A stretch of 64,000 nucleotides of DNA from Semisulcospira habei (taxonomy: Eukaryota; Mollusca; Gastropoda; Semisulcospiridae). Position numbers and translations under genes: made by a program. The stretch's first letter is position 1; every line of letters begins with the position of its first letter. The DNA lies in assembly GCA_036245525.1 (NCBI GenBank), contig BTPG01000001.1, positions 217,320,621 to 217,384,620 on the forward strand, in the 5' to 3' direction. Below the pieces are notes generated by a model. That model did not search any database and was not told the DNA's origin. It saw only the letters and a program-made list of their open reading frames with translations. Below, piece by piece: positions 20,290 through 30,940 of the stretch.

Positions 20290-20384
20290 AATCAACTAAG
20301 CATCTAAAGCTCATTTTAAAGACAGATCAGCCCACAGGGTATGGGTTAGTAAATTAATTTATACATTTGTTTGTCCAATAAAAA

Positions 20385-20732
20385 ATGACAGACGGACAAA
20401 TCATACAAGTGATTGATATCACACACTGCTTCAAAGATGTTGTGCACTTTACTGATTTAATAACATCACCCAAACAGACTTACATAAGCCTTTCAGCACC
20501 ATCGGAAATATATGCTACATATAGTGTGACTTTGGATTATGTTGATGAGCTTCCAGATGTGGAGTGCATGACAGTTGATTTAAAGACACCTACTTTTAAA
20601 GTTGATGATACCAACTATGGTTGGTTAGGGGAAGTTTGTTATAGCATATTTAATCAACTACGTAAACTAAATGTTTATATTAACAGTGTTACAGTTAATA
20701 AAGTGGTATTACACAAGGTGAGCCAGCGGTAA
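20385..20732 (+). CDS. Small conserved protein of unknown function, copy A
   Basis: This is a 115-residue protein with no membrane segment and no recognised domain. It appears beta-rich (TYISLSAPSEIYATYSVTLD, MTVDLKTPTFKVDDTNYGWL) with a C-terminal basic strand. The ATG at 20385 follows CAATAAAA. It lies between the ATPase and DNA polymerase genes in both copies, is intact in both, and has few amino-acid differences, which suggests it was under selection. A minor structural or replication-accessory role would fit; none can be shown. Confidence 0.6.
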   Translation: MTDGQIIQVIDITHCFKDVVHFTDLITSPKQTYISLSAPSEIYATYSVTLDYVDELPDVECMTVDLKTPTFKVDDTNYGWLGEVCYSIFNQLRKLNVYINSVTVNKVVLHKVSQR

Positions 20733-20768
20733 TATTTTTTCATTTACTATTTTGTCGGACAAATAAAA

Positions 20769-21000
20769 ATGACGGACAATGCTCAAAACCCATCAGGCTC
20801 ATCAAGCCTACATAATGTGTTTCACACAACAAACTTGCCTATATCCAATACTAATAATGTCTATGAATCAATAGAAAACTCTTTTTCTGTCATACAAGAT
20901 AATCTTCTTACATGCAGTGTAAAGATTCAGATTGTTGCTAAAATAGAATTTACTAGAGTAGACAGTGAAGTGATTGTATCATATATCTCTACAAGACAAC
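20769..21000 (+). CDS. Protein-primed DNA polymerase B, N-terminus, cut by assembly gap (copy A)
   Basis: The first 77 codons from ATG 20769 (leader AAATAAAAATG) are open and match the start of the copy B polymerase. The rest falls in the run of N. Unlike copy B, copy A has an intact start region here: no stop and no indel before the conserved TNLPISNTNNVYESIENSFS. Whether the remainder is intact is unknown. Confidence 0.75.
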
Positions 21001-21500
21001 NNNNNNNNNNNNNNNNNNNNNNNNNNNNNNNNNNNNNNNNNNNNNNNNNNNNNNNNNNNNNNNNNNNNNNNNNNNNNNNNNNNNNNNNNNNNNNNNNNNN
21101 NNNNNNNNNNNNNNNNNNNNNNNNNNNNNNNNNNNNNNNNNNNNNNNNNNNNNNNNNNNNNNNNNNNNNNNNNNNNNNNNNNNNNNNNNNNNNNNNNNNN
21201 NNNNNNNNNNNNNNNNNNNNNNNNNNNNNNNNNNNNNNNNNNNNNNNNNNNNNNNNNNNNNNNNNNNNNNNNNNNNNNNNNNNNNNNNNNNNNNNNNNNN
21301 NNNNNNNNNNNNNNNNNNNNNNNNNNNNNNNNNNNNNNNNNNNNNNNNNNNNNNNNNNNNNNNNNNNNNNNNNNNNNNNNNNNNNNNNNNNNNNNNNNNN
21401 NNNNNNNNNNNNNNNNNNNNNNNNNNNNNNNNNNNNNNNNNNNNNNNNNNNNNNNNNNNNNNNNNNNNNNNNNNNNNNNNNNNNNNNNNNNNNNNNNNNN
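21001..21500. other. Assembly gap (500 N)
   Basis: These are exactly 500 unknown bases, a conventional placeholder length. The left flank matches copy B up to 35585 and the right flank matches from 41084. The corresponding interval in B is 5498 bp, including a 679-bp piggyBac insertion with its duplication, so about 4.8 kb or more is probably missing here: most of PolB, the integrase and two small genes. Confidence 0.9.
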
Positions 21501-21561
21501 CAATAAAAATTAAAATAATATTTTATTCACTCCATATAAAATGGGTCAACGGCTTTGGATG

Positions 21562-21981
21562 TTACTGGTAATGTGGCGACTTCTGGTTTTGTTTTTGGAG
21601 TGTCTGATTTTTTGGACACTGTATGAGTTTGTGGTTTGTATTTTTGTGTAATTGATAACCTACGTAACCAAATCCGACAACAAATCTGGCAACTATATAT
21701 TTCGTTGTTTGAGGTTCGGGGTCAGGGTTAGACTTAGTTGTTTGTCTCTCACTTTGATGAGGGAGTGACGGTATTGACACAGGTCCTGATGGTGCTGACA
21801 GTGGATCAGTTACATGAGTCTTTTCTGTTTGTGCTTGAAGCTGTAATTTTTTCTGCTTGTTCCATTCAGCCACTCTTTTTCCAGCCTCAACCCTGCCTGG
21901 ACTTTTAGCCTTAGTCACAGTTTGAACCTGCGTCAAGACAGGGTCGGGGTTCTGTTGTGGAGTCGTCTGGGTTTTGTCCAT
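21562..21981 (-). CDS. Basic, C-tail-anchored small protein of the element, copy A
   Basis: This is a 139-residue protein from ATG 21981. After a Thr/Pro/Gln-rich N-terminus comes the basic motif KSPGRVEAGKRVAEWNKQKK, then a Pro/Ser linker and one hydrophobic segment near YIVARFVVGFGYVGYQL. The tail after that segment differs from copy B, where translation stops soon after the membrane helix. The basic patch may bind nucleic acid while the helix anchors it to a membrane. It overlaps the 3' end of the upstream minus-strand gene by 71 bases in another frame, an arrangement kept in copy B. Function unknown. Confidence 0.6.
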   Translation of the reverse strand: MDKTQTTPQQNPDPVLTQVQTVTKAKSPGRVEAGKRVAEWNKQKKLQLQAQTEKTHVTDPLSAPSGPVSIPSLPHQSERQTTKSNPDPEPQTTKYIVARFVVGFGYVGYQLHKNTNHKLIQCPKNQTLQKQNQKSPHYQ

Positions 21982-22438
21982 TTTCTTCTGCAGTAAAATT
22001 TAATTTTGAAAAATCAATATGACTCCCTGTAACAAGAAGGGTTACGACAGGTGCAAGGTAATTGCCAAACTTGTAAAACATGACGCATGCTAATTTACCA
22101 ATTGAACTTGAAACAATAGGATTGCTTTCAAGGTCGTGTGATAGGCTGTCACTATCCACAGGTAGAAAGTGACTCACTGCTTTTGTGTATAGGCATACAA
22201 GAGATCGACTTAAATCACGAGTCATTAGTGAAGCGATGTGGTTTTCATATTTTGCATGAAGTTTAAATAGTTCGTCAGCGGTTAGAGATTCTATGTCTTC
22301 TGTCATGTATTGTTTTCCGAGATACGCCTTTGATTTGCCTGACACAACTACAGAAAGAAGGCGCTGTTTTTTCGAGTCTAAGTCTTTGTTCTCTACAGCA
22401 TTGATATCATTTAGAAGAAGTAATTCATCTTGGTTCAT
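21911..22438 (-). CDS. Conserved helical protein of the element, copy A
   Basis: This is a 175-residue protein, intact here (the copy B homologue is frameshifted). It has the recognisable stretches VVSGKSKAYLGKQYMTEDIE, LTADELFKLHAKYENHI and KLACVMFYKFGNYLAP. It is mostly helical; the C-terminal helix is hydrophobic but short of a clear membrane anchor. From memory, 'SGKxKAYLG' proteins recur as uncharacterised predictions in invertebrate genomes. It is the first gene of the right-hand minus-strand block. Function unknown. Confidence 0.6.
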   Translation of the reverse strand: MNQDELLLLNDINAVENKDLDSKKQRLLSVVVSGKSKAYLGKQYMTEDIESLTADELFKLHAKYENHIASLMTRDLSRSLVCLYTKAVSHFLPVDSDSLSHDLESNPIVSSSIGKLACVMFYKFGNYLAPVVTLLVTGSHIDFSKLNFTAEENGQNPDDSTTEPRPCLDAGSNCD

Positions 22439-23257
22439 TTATATTGTAATTAAAAAAATTTTATATAAAATCAAAATTGCAGGTAATATTAAAATTTGTT
22501 ATCAAGCAAAATCATGTTTTTCTAGGAAGTACATTAATAGTAACTTCATACGTTTACACCAGTCAGCTATGTAGTCAATAGTTTTTGAGTTTACCCCAGA
22601 CAAGACTTGCCAGACCTGTAAGGCTATTATTATCTAACAGTAGGCTTATAAATGGCATGCTTCACAGATTAAAGAGACCTTTACCACTCTAACTAGCTGA
22701 GACAAGAGTAGCTAAAAACAATTAAATGTGTTGCGTGTTGTCTTCACTTTTATTCAATCTCCCTGTTTAAAACCTATTAGCTTACCTCAGGGTCACCATT
22801 GTGATATTATGAATACAGTTTCAGTCAAGACATAACGTATGTTGTTTATTATCAAATGCCAGTTGGCACTCACTTGTCAGTGGGTTTGAAATGCTATATA
22901 AATAGATCGAGGTGTCATGTGCAGTGACCCACCCCACTGGCAACTGAAAATCAACAACACGATACAGTGTACAGAAACCGAGCTCACAAAGCTTGCTCGG
23001 CCAGTCTTGTGTGTGGTAGCGTTAAGACTCGACAGTTGTGTCTCATAAAAATAAGCATAACATTTTGAAAGACCGAGATCATTTTTTAGCCTCAGGCATG
23101 AGCATCCTGATTGTTGCCAGTTAGTGTTAATTTTACAAGATAAGGGGTTTTAATGTATTCACGGGACCATGTACCGGTTGAGATGTTAAGACGTCAGCAC
23201 TATTATACAGGTTAGTTGTGCATGCGTGTCTGTGTGTATGTATGTGTGTATGTATGT

Positions 23258-23341
<84 letters not shown>

Positions 23342-24580
23342 TTAATAGTTATTATATCAACTAACTTTTAAGAAATTGCAGAGGTAACCTACACGTAAGT
23401 AGCCAGTTTTTCAGAAACATCCACAAATGCATGACTTTTTGACAAGATGGATGTATTAAGCTGACACCTCTCAGCTATAAGCGTGCTGCATTTGAGAAGA
23501 TATGTCCCCCACCTGAAATTAAATAGGGCATTCAACTGTGACATGTGGTGTGTGGCATGAAGGGCAGAGATTTACTAGTATTTGTCAGTTGTCATAAGCA
23601 CAGACCTAAAACAGCAAGAGTAAAAGACGTATATTCACTGACTTTATGACGGGCCTCTCTCTGTGTGAGGAGCTCATAGGGGATTATGTAGGGTGTTGTT
23701 CCATTCACTGTTTAAAACCAATTAGCATTTTGTGGGGGACACGATATCGATAATGAAAAATAAGACAGACCTTGGCGTGTTTAGACATAACATGGTTTTT
23801 TTCATGAATACCGTGTTAGTGTGATGAATATCGAACTGCTTGAAAAAGTTTTGAAATCTTTCTCTGAACCTAAAGGCGACATAAATAAATTACCTAACAG
23901 GTTCAGTCATGACTTGAAAAATGTTTGCAGTTAAACCCTGTCAACTTACTCATAAAGAGAGATCATGAGAAAAATTATGTGGAAAGAGAGAGAGCTATTG
24001 TGTGTGTCGGGGTATTCACGTGTGTCTGTACGTGTGTGTGTGTGTATGTGTGCGTGTCTGTATGCATGTTTGCGTGTCTGTGTGTGTGTCAGTGTGTGTG
24101 TGTATGTGTGCACGTGTTAGTGTGTGTGTGTGTCAGTGTGTGTACGTGTTAGTGTGTGTGTGTATTTGTAACGTGATGTTGTTAGTGTGTGTCAATGTGT
24201 TTCTGTGTGTGTGTGTGTGTGTGTACGTATTTGTGTATCAGGTGTACTCATCAAACAAACAGAACCATAGAATGTACCAGTAACTCAATGTTAAACAAGC
24301 CTCTCAAACCTACTCATAATGAGAAATCAAACACTACAAATAACTGAAAATGTTGTAAAGCGGGGCTCATGTGACTCTATGTATTCAGTACAAGCCTTTA
24401 TGTTGGTGAAGCCCTATTCACACATGGCCTGCTGTACAATTTTCTAAGGATCTTTTCAAGCATGGCCTGTGAATGGGCACCGTGAAAGCATGTCCCCACC
24501 ACATTGAAAAGGGTTTGTCAGTCTTGTCATGCGTGAACTGGAATGATATGTGTGTTGTACAGAGCTTGTGAGTTTTTTCG
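22439..24580. other. Right non-coding end of copy A with TG-rich microsatellites
   Basis: About 2.1 kb contains no recognisable gene. A TATA-like motif, TGCTATATAAATAG, is at 22889-22902. A pure TG run lies at about 23242-23338 and a TG-rich tract at 24002-24225. Short stretches (for example GGCCTCTCTCTGTG and CATGAATAC near 23650-23810) recall the right side of copy B at 43565-43680, so this is probably diverged homologous non-coding sequence of the element. Confidence 0.5.
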
Positions 24581-25680
24581 GAAATCGACTCTGACAGTAT
24601 TGAGAGACAATAGAGAGTAATTTTCTAATTATTTGGGGTGTGTAAAATGTCATTAGTTTATTACAGAGTGCACTATCAGGTTTTGGTTCGATTTGAGAGA
24701 AATGGCAGTGTGGACGTTAAGGACTTTAATTAGTTAATTAATGGGGTCAACTTAAGACAATGGGTAATTGTCTTAGGAATGTTCTGTCTTATATCATTGA
24801 TATATTAATTAACTCAGGTGTTAATTTTTGCTTTAGTCATGAATGGCATTGGTTTTGGAAATCTTTATTTTCACCGAGTAAGATAGAGTAGATCCGGAAA
24901 AAAATGGGCGGTGCGGTCATAATGAGCATTTGTTATCAAAAAACGTAAAATAATGAAGACAAAAAAAAATTCGTCAAGTAATAATAATAATAATAATAAG
25001 CGCATTAAATAGGCACTTTATCCCAATTGAAAATCGGCTCAAAGCGCCGCCGCGAACTGAACCCAACAAGCACGCTCACGTGAATCACACGCATTCACTC
25101 ACACACTGTACATATACACAGAACATTCACGTGGTGCTAAGGGCAAGCTCAAGCGAGCTACTGTAGTTTTTGGAAATTCAAAAACCGTTTGTATTTGAAA
25201 TTTGATTAAGTGGGCTGAAACTGATACCAAAGTCGTGGGGGAGGAAGAGCCAGAGTACCCGGAGAAAGAACCCCCGACGGTCCGCCCGAATTAACGGTGA
25301 CACTTACTAGAGGAGAAAAATCCGACGCCGGAACCCGTAATCGAACCTCGCACCCTTAGCATTGGTGGCAGGCGCCTTAACCACTGCGCCACGGACCGCC
25401 CCGTAGTAAAGTACATTTACTAATCTCTGCCTTTGACATCATGGACATGCTATTAAATTCGCCCCACCACTACCCGTCCTAAAAAGTCCCTTCTATAAAT
25501 AGAAGGGACTTAACAACCGTTTATAGGAAGTCGGTTGACCCAGATTAGAGTCCGTAATTTTTGTCATATTTGTTTGAAATTTTGCATATAGCTAGTTTGG
25601 AGAAAGACATTGGATGAGTTCGTTAGCCAGCTTTGTATCCTTTTAACTTCTTTAGTAAAAATTAATTCTTTAAAAAAACT
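24581..25680 (-). repeat. Right terminal inverted repeat of copy A
   Basis: This is the reverse complement of 11397-12170, interrupted by a SINE (24982-25404) and a separate insert at about 25435-25520. The inner conserved block is 24640-24960; the outer block is 25520-25680, ending AATTCTTTAAAAAAACT. The inner limit is at the shared CGACTCTGACAG (24586-24597). Confidence 0.85.
24982..25404 (-). mobile_element. tRNA-derived SINE inserted in the right inverted repeat
   Basis: Read on the minus strand, it begins GGGGCGGTCCGTGGCGCAG, has an A-box-like GTGGCGCAGTGGTTAAG (25392-25376) and a B-box GGTTCGATTAC (25347-25337), and ends in TTA repeats. It is flanked by AGTAA on both sides (24977-24981 and 25405-25409). 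The uninterrupted left arm shows the empty site. The 3' body (GGCTCAAAGCGCC region) recurs truncated at about 27404-27500. Confidence 0.85.
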
Positions 25681-25764
25681 TCACTTCTAGAGAAAGTCAG
25701 ACAGTGCTGGTGACGTAAAAGAAGCAACTCTGTCACCGCGCAGACACTGATACTCTAAATATGA

Positions 25765-25767
25765 CGT

Positions 25768-25861
<94 letters not shown>
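25765..25861. repeat. CT microsatellite
   Basis: A nearly pure CT run of about 95 bases. Reading frames across it give only Arg/Glu or Ser/Leu repeats and are not genes. Confidence 0.95.
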
Positions 25862-25863
<2 letters not shown>

Positions 25864-25873
25864 CTTTCTCACA

Positions 25874-26568
25874 CATATGCGCGCATCTCCAAGAGGCATA
25901 GATCCTCATGTGCCCGGAGGGCGCATGAACATATATGCTTCTTGAGGATGTATGGAGCGCGCAAATGCACTCACGCACACGCATACACACACATCAATGC
26001 GCTTTCAGAAGAGCATGCAGGTGTACTTAGTATAGCATGTAGCTAGGTAAAGTCAACCTGATTTCACACAAATTATAGCAAGACCGAAATTGTACCGTGA
26101 AATTCAAGTTTTGTCACCATTTTCGCAAGCCTTGAACCGAAAGCGAAGCTCATATCACGTTAAATATAAAATTACGTAAAAGCAAAAAAATACGCCATGA
26201 CAAATGACGTTTGACAAACCAATGACACATGCGCGCATCTCCAAGAGGCATAGATCCTCAAGTGCCCGGAGAGCGCATGAACATCTATGCCTCTTGAAGA
26301 TGTTTGCAGTGCACGCGTGCACGCACGCACACGCATACACACACATCGACGCGCTTTCAGAAGAGCATGCAGGTGTACTTAGTATAGCATGTAGCTAGGT
26401 AAAGTCAACCTGATTTCACATAAATTATAGCAAGACTGAAATTGTACCGTGAAATTCTAGTTTTTTCACCATTTTCCGAAGTCTTGAAGCGAAAGCGAAT
26501 CTCATATCACGTTAAATATAAAATTACGTAAAACAACAACAACAACATAAAAATACGTCATGACAAAT
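25874..26568. repeat. 352-bp tandem duplication, two units
   Basis: The sequence GCGCGCATCTCCAAGAGGCA occurs at 25879 and again at 26231, and the homology continues through GTAAAGTCAACCTGATTTCA and GTTAAATATAAAATTACGTA. The units are about 352 bp. The second continues after the solo LTR at 27982-28010. No gene is visible. Confidence 0.85.
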
Positions 26569-27981
26569 TGTCACGGTTAGTGACTGTTTTGACAGGGGTA
26601 GTCGAAAGTTGCCGAAGCACCGGTCACGCAGGAATAGTGAGTTGTTTACAAGTTGGTAGAGACGGGTTAGTGTTCTTTGTTTTGCACGTGCGGGGCACGC
26701 TAGTGGTATGTAGCAGTGTGTTCACTGCCGAGTTTACCTTGTCGGGAGCAAGGGAATGATATTTTAGTTAGCAGCTGTACTCGGTTGGATCAAGTTGTCC
26801 TGCTTAGCTGACTGTCGGGAGTCAGTGACTGACTGAGGGTGTCAGTGACACATCGCCGGTCCAGTCCTGGGGTCGTTGGTGGCCGGAGACTGGGGTTGGT
26901 TTGCCTATGGGTGGGCGGCGCGTGTGACGGGTCTCAGAGGAGGTAGGTGCTTAAAAAATCCGCGTGCGTTCGTTTTGTTATGTCGTGTTTGTTATAGGTG
27001 TTTTGTACTATGCGTTAGGGGTAGACGTAACGTGTGTGTGTGTGTGGGAGGGGAGGGGGGGGGGGAAGAGGAGGGACAAATGCGATGGGTGGTAAAGGGG
27101 AAGTATGGTTTTGGCGTTATCATTTTGGTTCTGTTTAATTATTAGTTATTTTTAATTGTTTAGCGAAATGTTGTATGGTTTGTTGTGGAAGTGCAGAGAA
27201 TTTTAGGAAGGTTTATATGGAATGTTTGAGAACTCATTTGTTTGGTTTATGTGTAATTGTTGGTTTGGAAAGCACGTGTCACATGGGTGAAGGTCTAGTG
27301 CTTGAACGGTTAGTGGTAGTGTTTTTGTAAACCAAGCAGGGTGGGTATGGGAGGTTAGCTGGTTTTAAGGACCCACTGGTTTACGTTACTTACGGGGCCG
27401 TTTAATAATAATAATACCCTTATTATATAGGCGCTTTTTCTCAATTTTTGGGCAAATCGACTCAAAGCGTTGTGAACTGAAACCCAACTGATTCCAAACT
27501 GATTCCTGTGTATTAACAGTTACGTTGTAAATGACGTTTTCTAACCGTCTGCACTGAGAACTGTAAACCGACTTTTATTGTGGTTGTGAAGCAACAGTGC
27601 TGCCTAGCGTGGGGGACTGCTTGTTTCCACCACTCGATGCAATGCTGATGCTGTGAAAGTAGTATTAATTATGGTTTAACTTTTTCCCGTTTTTTTTTTT
27701 CGGACGGGGGGAGGGGAGGAGGGGAGGGAAAGGGTCAGTGGGAAGGTTGGGCAGAGAAGGAAGAGGGATAGTTAATATAATAAAGATTAAGTGTACGCAT
27801 AAAGGAAATGTGTTGTGTTGCTTGTGCTGAGCTGTAACCTGTCCTGAGACTAGGGTTCCTTAGCTGTTCTTCTACCTCTCTTCTACTCCTAACCTTCATT
27901 CTCGTCTATCTCTCCTTAGTCGGGACACTGGGGGCTCTATTTCTAACTTTCACTCTCGTCTGTCTCTCCCTAGTCGTGTCA
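26569..27981. mobile_element. Probable solo LTR (1.4 kb)
   Basis: The insert begins TGTCACGGTTAG and ends TAGTCGTGTCA, flanked by CAAAT on both sides (26564-26568 and 27982-27986). The first unit of the surrounding tandem duplication gives the empty site (CATGACAAATGACG). TG...CA ends with a 5-bp duplication fit a solo LTR. There is no coding capacity, and the middle is G-rich (27040-27075, 27700-27740). A truncated SINE tail lies inside at about 27404-27500. Parent element not identified. Confidence 0.6.
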
Positions 27982-28155
27982 CAAATGACGTTTGACAAAC
28001 AAATGACGCGCCCCTTCTAGAGTTCACTATGATGCATTGGCAAATCTGCGAGGCTTTTTCAGAAGGAGATATTTCAACATCAGAAACAAGTCAAATACAG
28101 AAGGTAGAGACCCTTGACAGCGAAGACGGCTCTCGTATAGAAGGGACTTTGTGGG

Positions 28156-28443
28156 TTATGGTTCATCCCATCTTGTTTGTCTATACGTTGGCAACAAGTG
28201 TATGTTGTGGTCCGAGCGCCCCAGTGGGGGCCTACACAACGGCTTGAACGCATCGTCAATGTTGCCAAAGCAGAGATCAATAGTGCGAGTAAGTCTTGTA
28301 GGGCATGTAATGTAGTGTTGTAAAGAGAGGTGTGGTGTTAAATCGCACTGATTAAAGTCGCCAAGAATAAATACAGGCTGGTCAGAATAGCGTGACACCG
28401 CTCTGGAATAACAGTCAGCGAGGCACGAGGCAGATAACCGCAT
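28156..28443 (-). pseudogene. Rex1-like LINE endonuclease fragment
   Basis: An open stretch of 95 codons carries the endonuclease motifs FILGDFNQCDL, TRTIDLCFGNI and LGRSDHNIHLLPTYRQ. These match the C-terminal half of the apurinic-type endonuclease of Rex1/CR1 LINEs. Both ends are truncated. The strand and family agree with the reverse transcriptase fragment at 10543-11396. Confidence 0.75.
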
Positions 28444-29090
28444 TGCTTGTTTCCATAGCCAACAGACTGCTGCTGGTAAATTTCAAAACTGATGGAAATG
28501 CATTAAAAATTACATGTATGAGATATAGTGTTAGAATGCAAGATATTGTCATATTGTTGTGTTCATATCAGAAATGTTATTAATTTAATGTGAAATTATC
28601 ACACACAAGGGGATTTGTCGTGTTTTTGTGTACATTTTAGTGTATGATTCACATGCCTACGATGAAAATTACCTAAGATATAACGTTTTTGGTGAGGGGT
28701 GTATAAACCATGTAAACCCTCATTATGACACATGTCCAAATTGCATTTTCGGTCATTTTAGGCGTGCTGTAATTGCAAACGTATCAATGTGTGGGAATAG
28801 AAAAAAATCAGGACAATCTATGTTTTGATCCGTGACAGTAAAAACCACACAATTCTACCGTCATGTTATGATTTTATAGGTGTCTAAACATAGCACTTTC
28901 TTAAAAACGCAAAAAATGAGATCATTTTAGGTAATATTCAAATGCACATATTTATCTCGGAAGCCAGTCAACATAAAGTTTTGAGTTTGTGCCTGTGCAC
29001 TTCTTTGAACGTGTACTTCCGAGTGGTGCATTTGTTTGGTGGCAGCTTCTAGAAGAAAAACAATTGAGTGGACCTACCTATATCTATGCA
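28444..29090. other. Intergenic, nothing recognised
   Basis: AT-rich sequence without a convincing reading frame, RNA gene or repeat boundary that I can identify. Confidence 0.5.
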
Positions 29091-29816
29091 ATACTAATTT
29101 GGATGAGCCCTCGGAAAGGTCAAGGGTCAAAAGAGCTCTAAAATAGCCATATATTGACAAAAGATGTTTTTTCTCAAGTACTATTCACAACTTCAAACAT
29201 AAATTTGGAACAGAGATACCTGGTGGTAAGACCTATCTATGCATACTAATTTGGATAACCCCTTGCTGAATCGTCTGATGTATAATTATAAGTGTAGAGT
29301 AGCAGGACAGTTTGGAAGATAGGCATTGCTATGCCTAAAACTTTTATCCTGATTAAAAACGTTTGATCATCATCATCATCATCGGAAAGGTCAAGGGTCA
29401 CAAGAGGCTGGCAAATGCTTGATAAAATTGTAGGTATTATCAACATTTTTGCAAATTTTTCAATCAAATTTGGCACAAAGGTAGCTGATGATAAGACCTT
29501 CCTATGCATACTAATTTAGTCGACTCATCGGAAAGGTCATGCAGGTGGACAGATGTGTGAAAAATGCTTACATTTTGAGAAAACATGGATTTTGCTGGTG
29601 CAGAAGCCAGCCCTTATTGTCACAAAGGTCACACATATGTAAATAGGTCATAGACGTAAACTATAATGGCTTTTCCTTTCTTGTTGATAAAATTGTAGGT
29701 ATTATCAACATTTTTGCAAAATTTTCAATCAAATATGGCACAAAGGTAGCTGACGATAAGACCTTCCTATGCATACTAATTTAGTCAACTCATCGCAAAG
29801 GTGAAGGGTCACAGGG
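29091..29816. repeat. Degenerate dispersed/tandem repeat ('ggtcaagggtcac' family)
   Basis: Units of roughly 140-200 bp recur with the shared motifs TTTGGCACAAAGGTAGCTGA, ACCTTCCTATGCATACTAAT and GGAAAGGTCAAGGGTCACAA. The same family is at 44880-46020, 52660-53045 and in fragments at 63880-64000. No coding sense. Confidence 0.75.
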
Positions 29817-30874
29817 TGTAACGCACGCAGACTTGCCCCCAGTCGCACGTACAGACTCTCGCACAACAGACGCATACACCGCCACTGACTCAGTAGGGCG
29901 TATTCACGCAGTAAAACTCAACACACTAGCTCTCTTTCTACTATGGGTCTTTATAAAAGTAAACACTAAAAGATCAATCAAAAGCTTATGTACACCACAC
30001 CTTCCCACAGCAATGTACAATCAATCAATCAAACTTCCCACTACAATCACATCAACACCACATACACAATGTAAACGCCAGGCTACGTAATTGTCTCTCA
30101 CAATCCAACGTGTTTGCTGGTGTTCTCGCTTGGTAACGTTCTGTCCTTTCACGTCTAGGCGTGTAAGTCTTCCGTCGCACGCTTCCGAGTCGTCCCGTTT
30201 CTCGTACCGTGGAAGTCCTCTGGGCTCGCTCCGTAGCGTAGTCCTTGCTGACCCGGGTGTCTCGGCACCGGTCGCTCACTCCGTGAGTGAAGAGATGAGC
30301 TCACAATAGGTCCCTCGGCGGTAGCCTGTTGACTGGTGTCTCGGCGTCACGTCCCTCCGCTCCACCACAAGCACTCTGTACAATAAAGTCCTAGTATCAT
30401 AACACTTGCTAAACACACACATATTGGATGATATAAGGTACATTACGTAACCTGGCTGATACACATAACTCTCACACGTTCATTCACACACACACACACA
30501 TGCTTCATAACCAGACCTACTTTCATAACATCCCATAACTTTGTCACTACATTGAAACAGACTATAACCTAACACTCGCCATACATTATTTCATACACTG
30601 GAAAAGACTACACTTAAACACCTACTACCTTCGTAACAACTTAGGCATACACACCTCACATTCCTTAGTTATCCATCTCGATAAATAACTACCTAGGAAC
30701 ATCACCGGTTATCTCAACAAAGTCCAAACCAACATAACTGAACCAAACCAGTCAACGCTGTGATGATGATAGAACTTTATTGCCATATGTAACAATACAT
30801 TAGGAAATCGTTGCGGTGCCGCGCAACATAAAAGGAAGAACATTAAACACATCAAATATAATTAAGCTACTAAT

Positions 30875-30940
<66 letters not shown>

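Larger units (their letters stand above)
11397..25680 (+). mobile_element. Polinton/Maverick-like endogenous virus-like element, copy A
   Basis: This 14.3 kb element (true length probably 18-20 kb because of the 500-N gap) is bounded by inverted repeats and begins AGTTTTTTT and ends AAAAAAACT. From left to right it holds three minus-strand genes (12915-15919), a plus-strand gene (15946-17202), a minus-strand gene (17179-18410), four plus-strand genes (capsid candidate, ATPase, small protein, DNA polymerase; 18451 to the gap) and two minus-strand genes (21562-22438). Protein-primed PolB plus packaging ATPase plus inverted ends, with an integrase in copy B, is the Polinton/Maverick or adintovirus-like plan. 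No adenovirus-type protease was seen. Several genes are broken, so this copy is a fossil. Confidence 0.8.

Noticed and set aside
22500..22600. Short minus-strand frame at the right of copy A (ends LEKHDFA)
   Set aside because: About 30 codons, no equivalent in copy B and no leader motif; not enough to call a gene.
24002..24283. Open frames of Cys/Val in TG-rich tracts (also 57797-57994 and 62304-62647)
   Set aside because: They are microsatellite translations with no start context, no homology and matching open frames on the other strand.
25337..25392. tRNA gene on the minus strand
   Set aside because: A and B boxes are present but the cloverleaf is not complete, and the sequence continues into a SINE body with TTA tail and target duplication.
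29817..30470. A LTR starting TGTAACGCACGC
   Set aside because: No matching CA end with a target duplication could be located.
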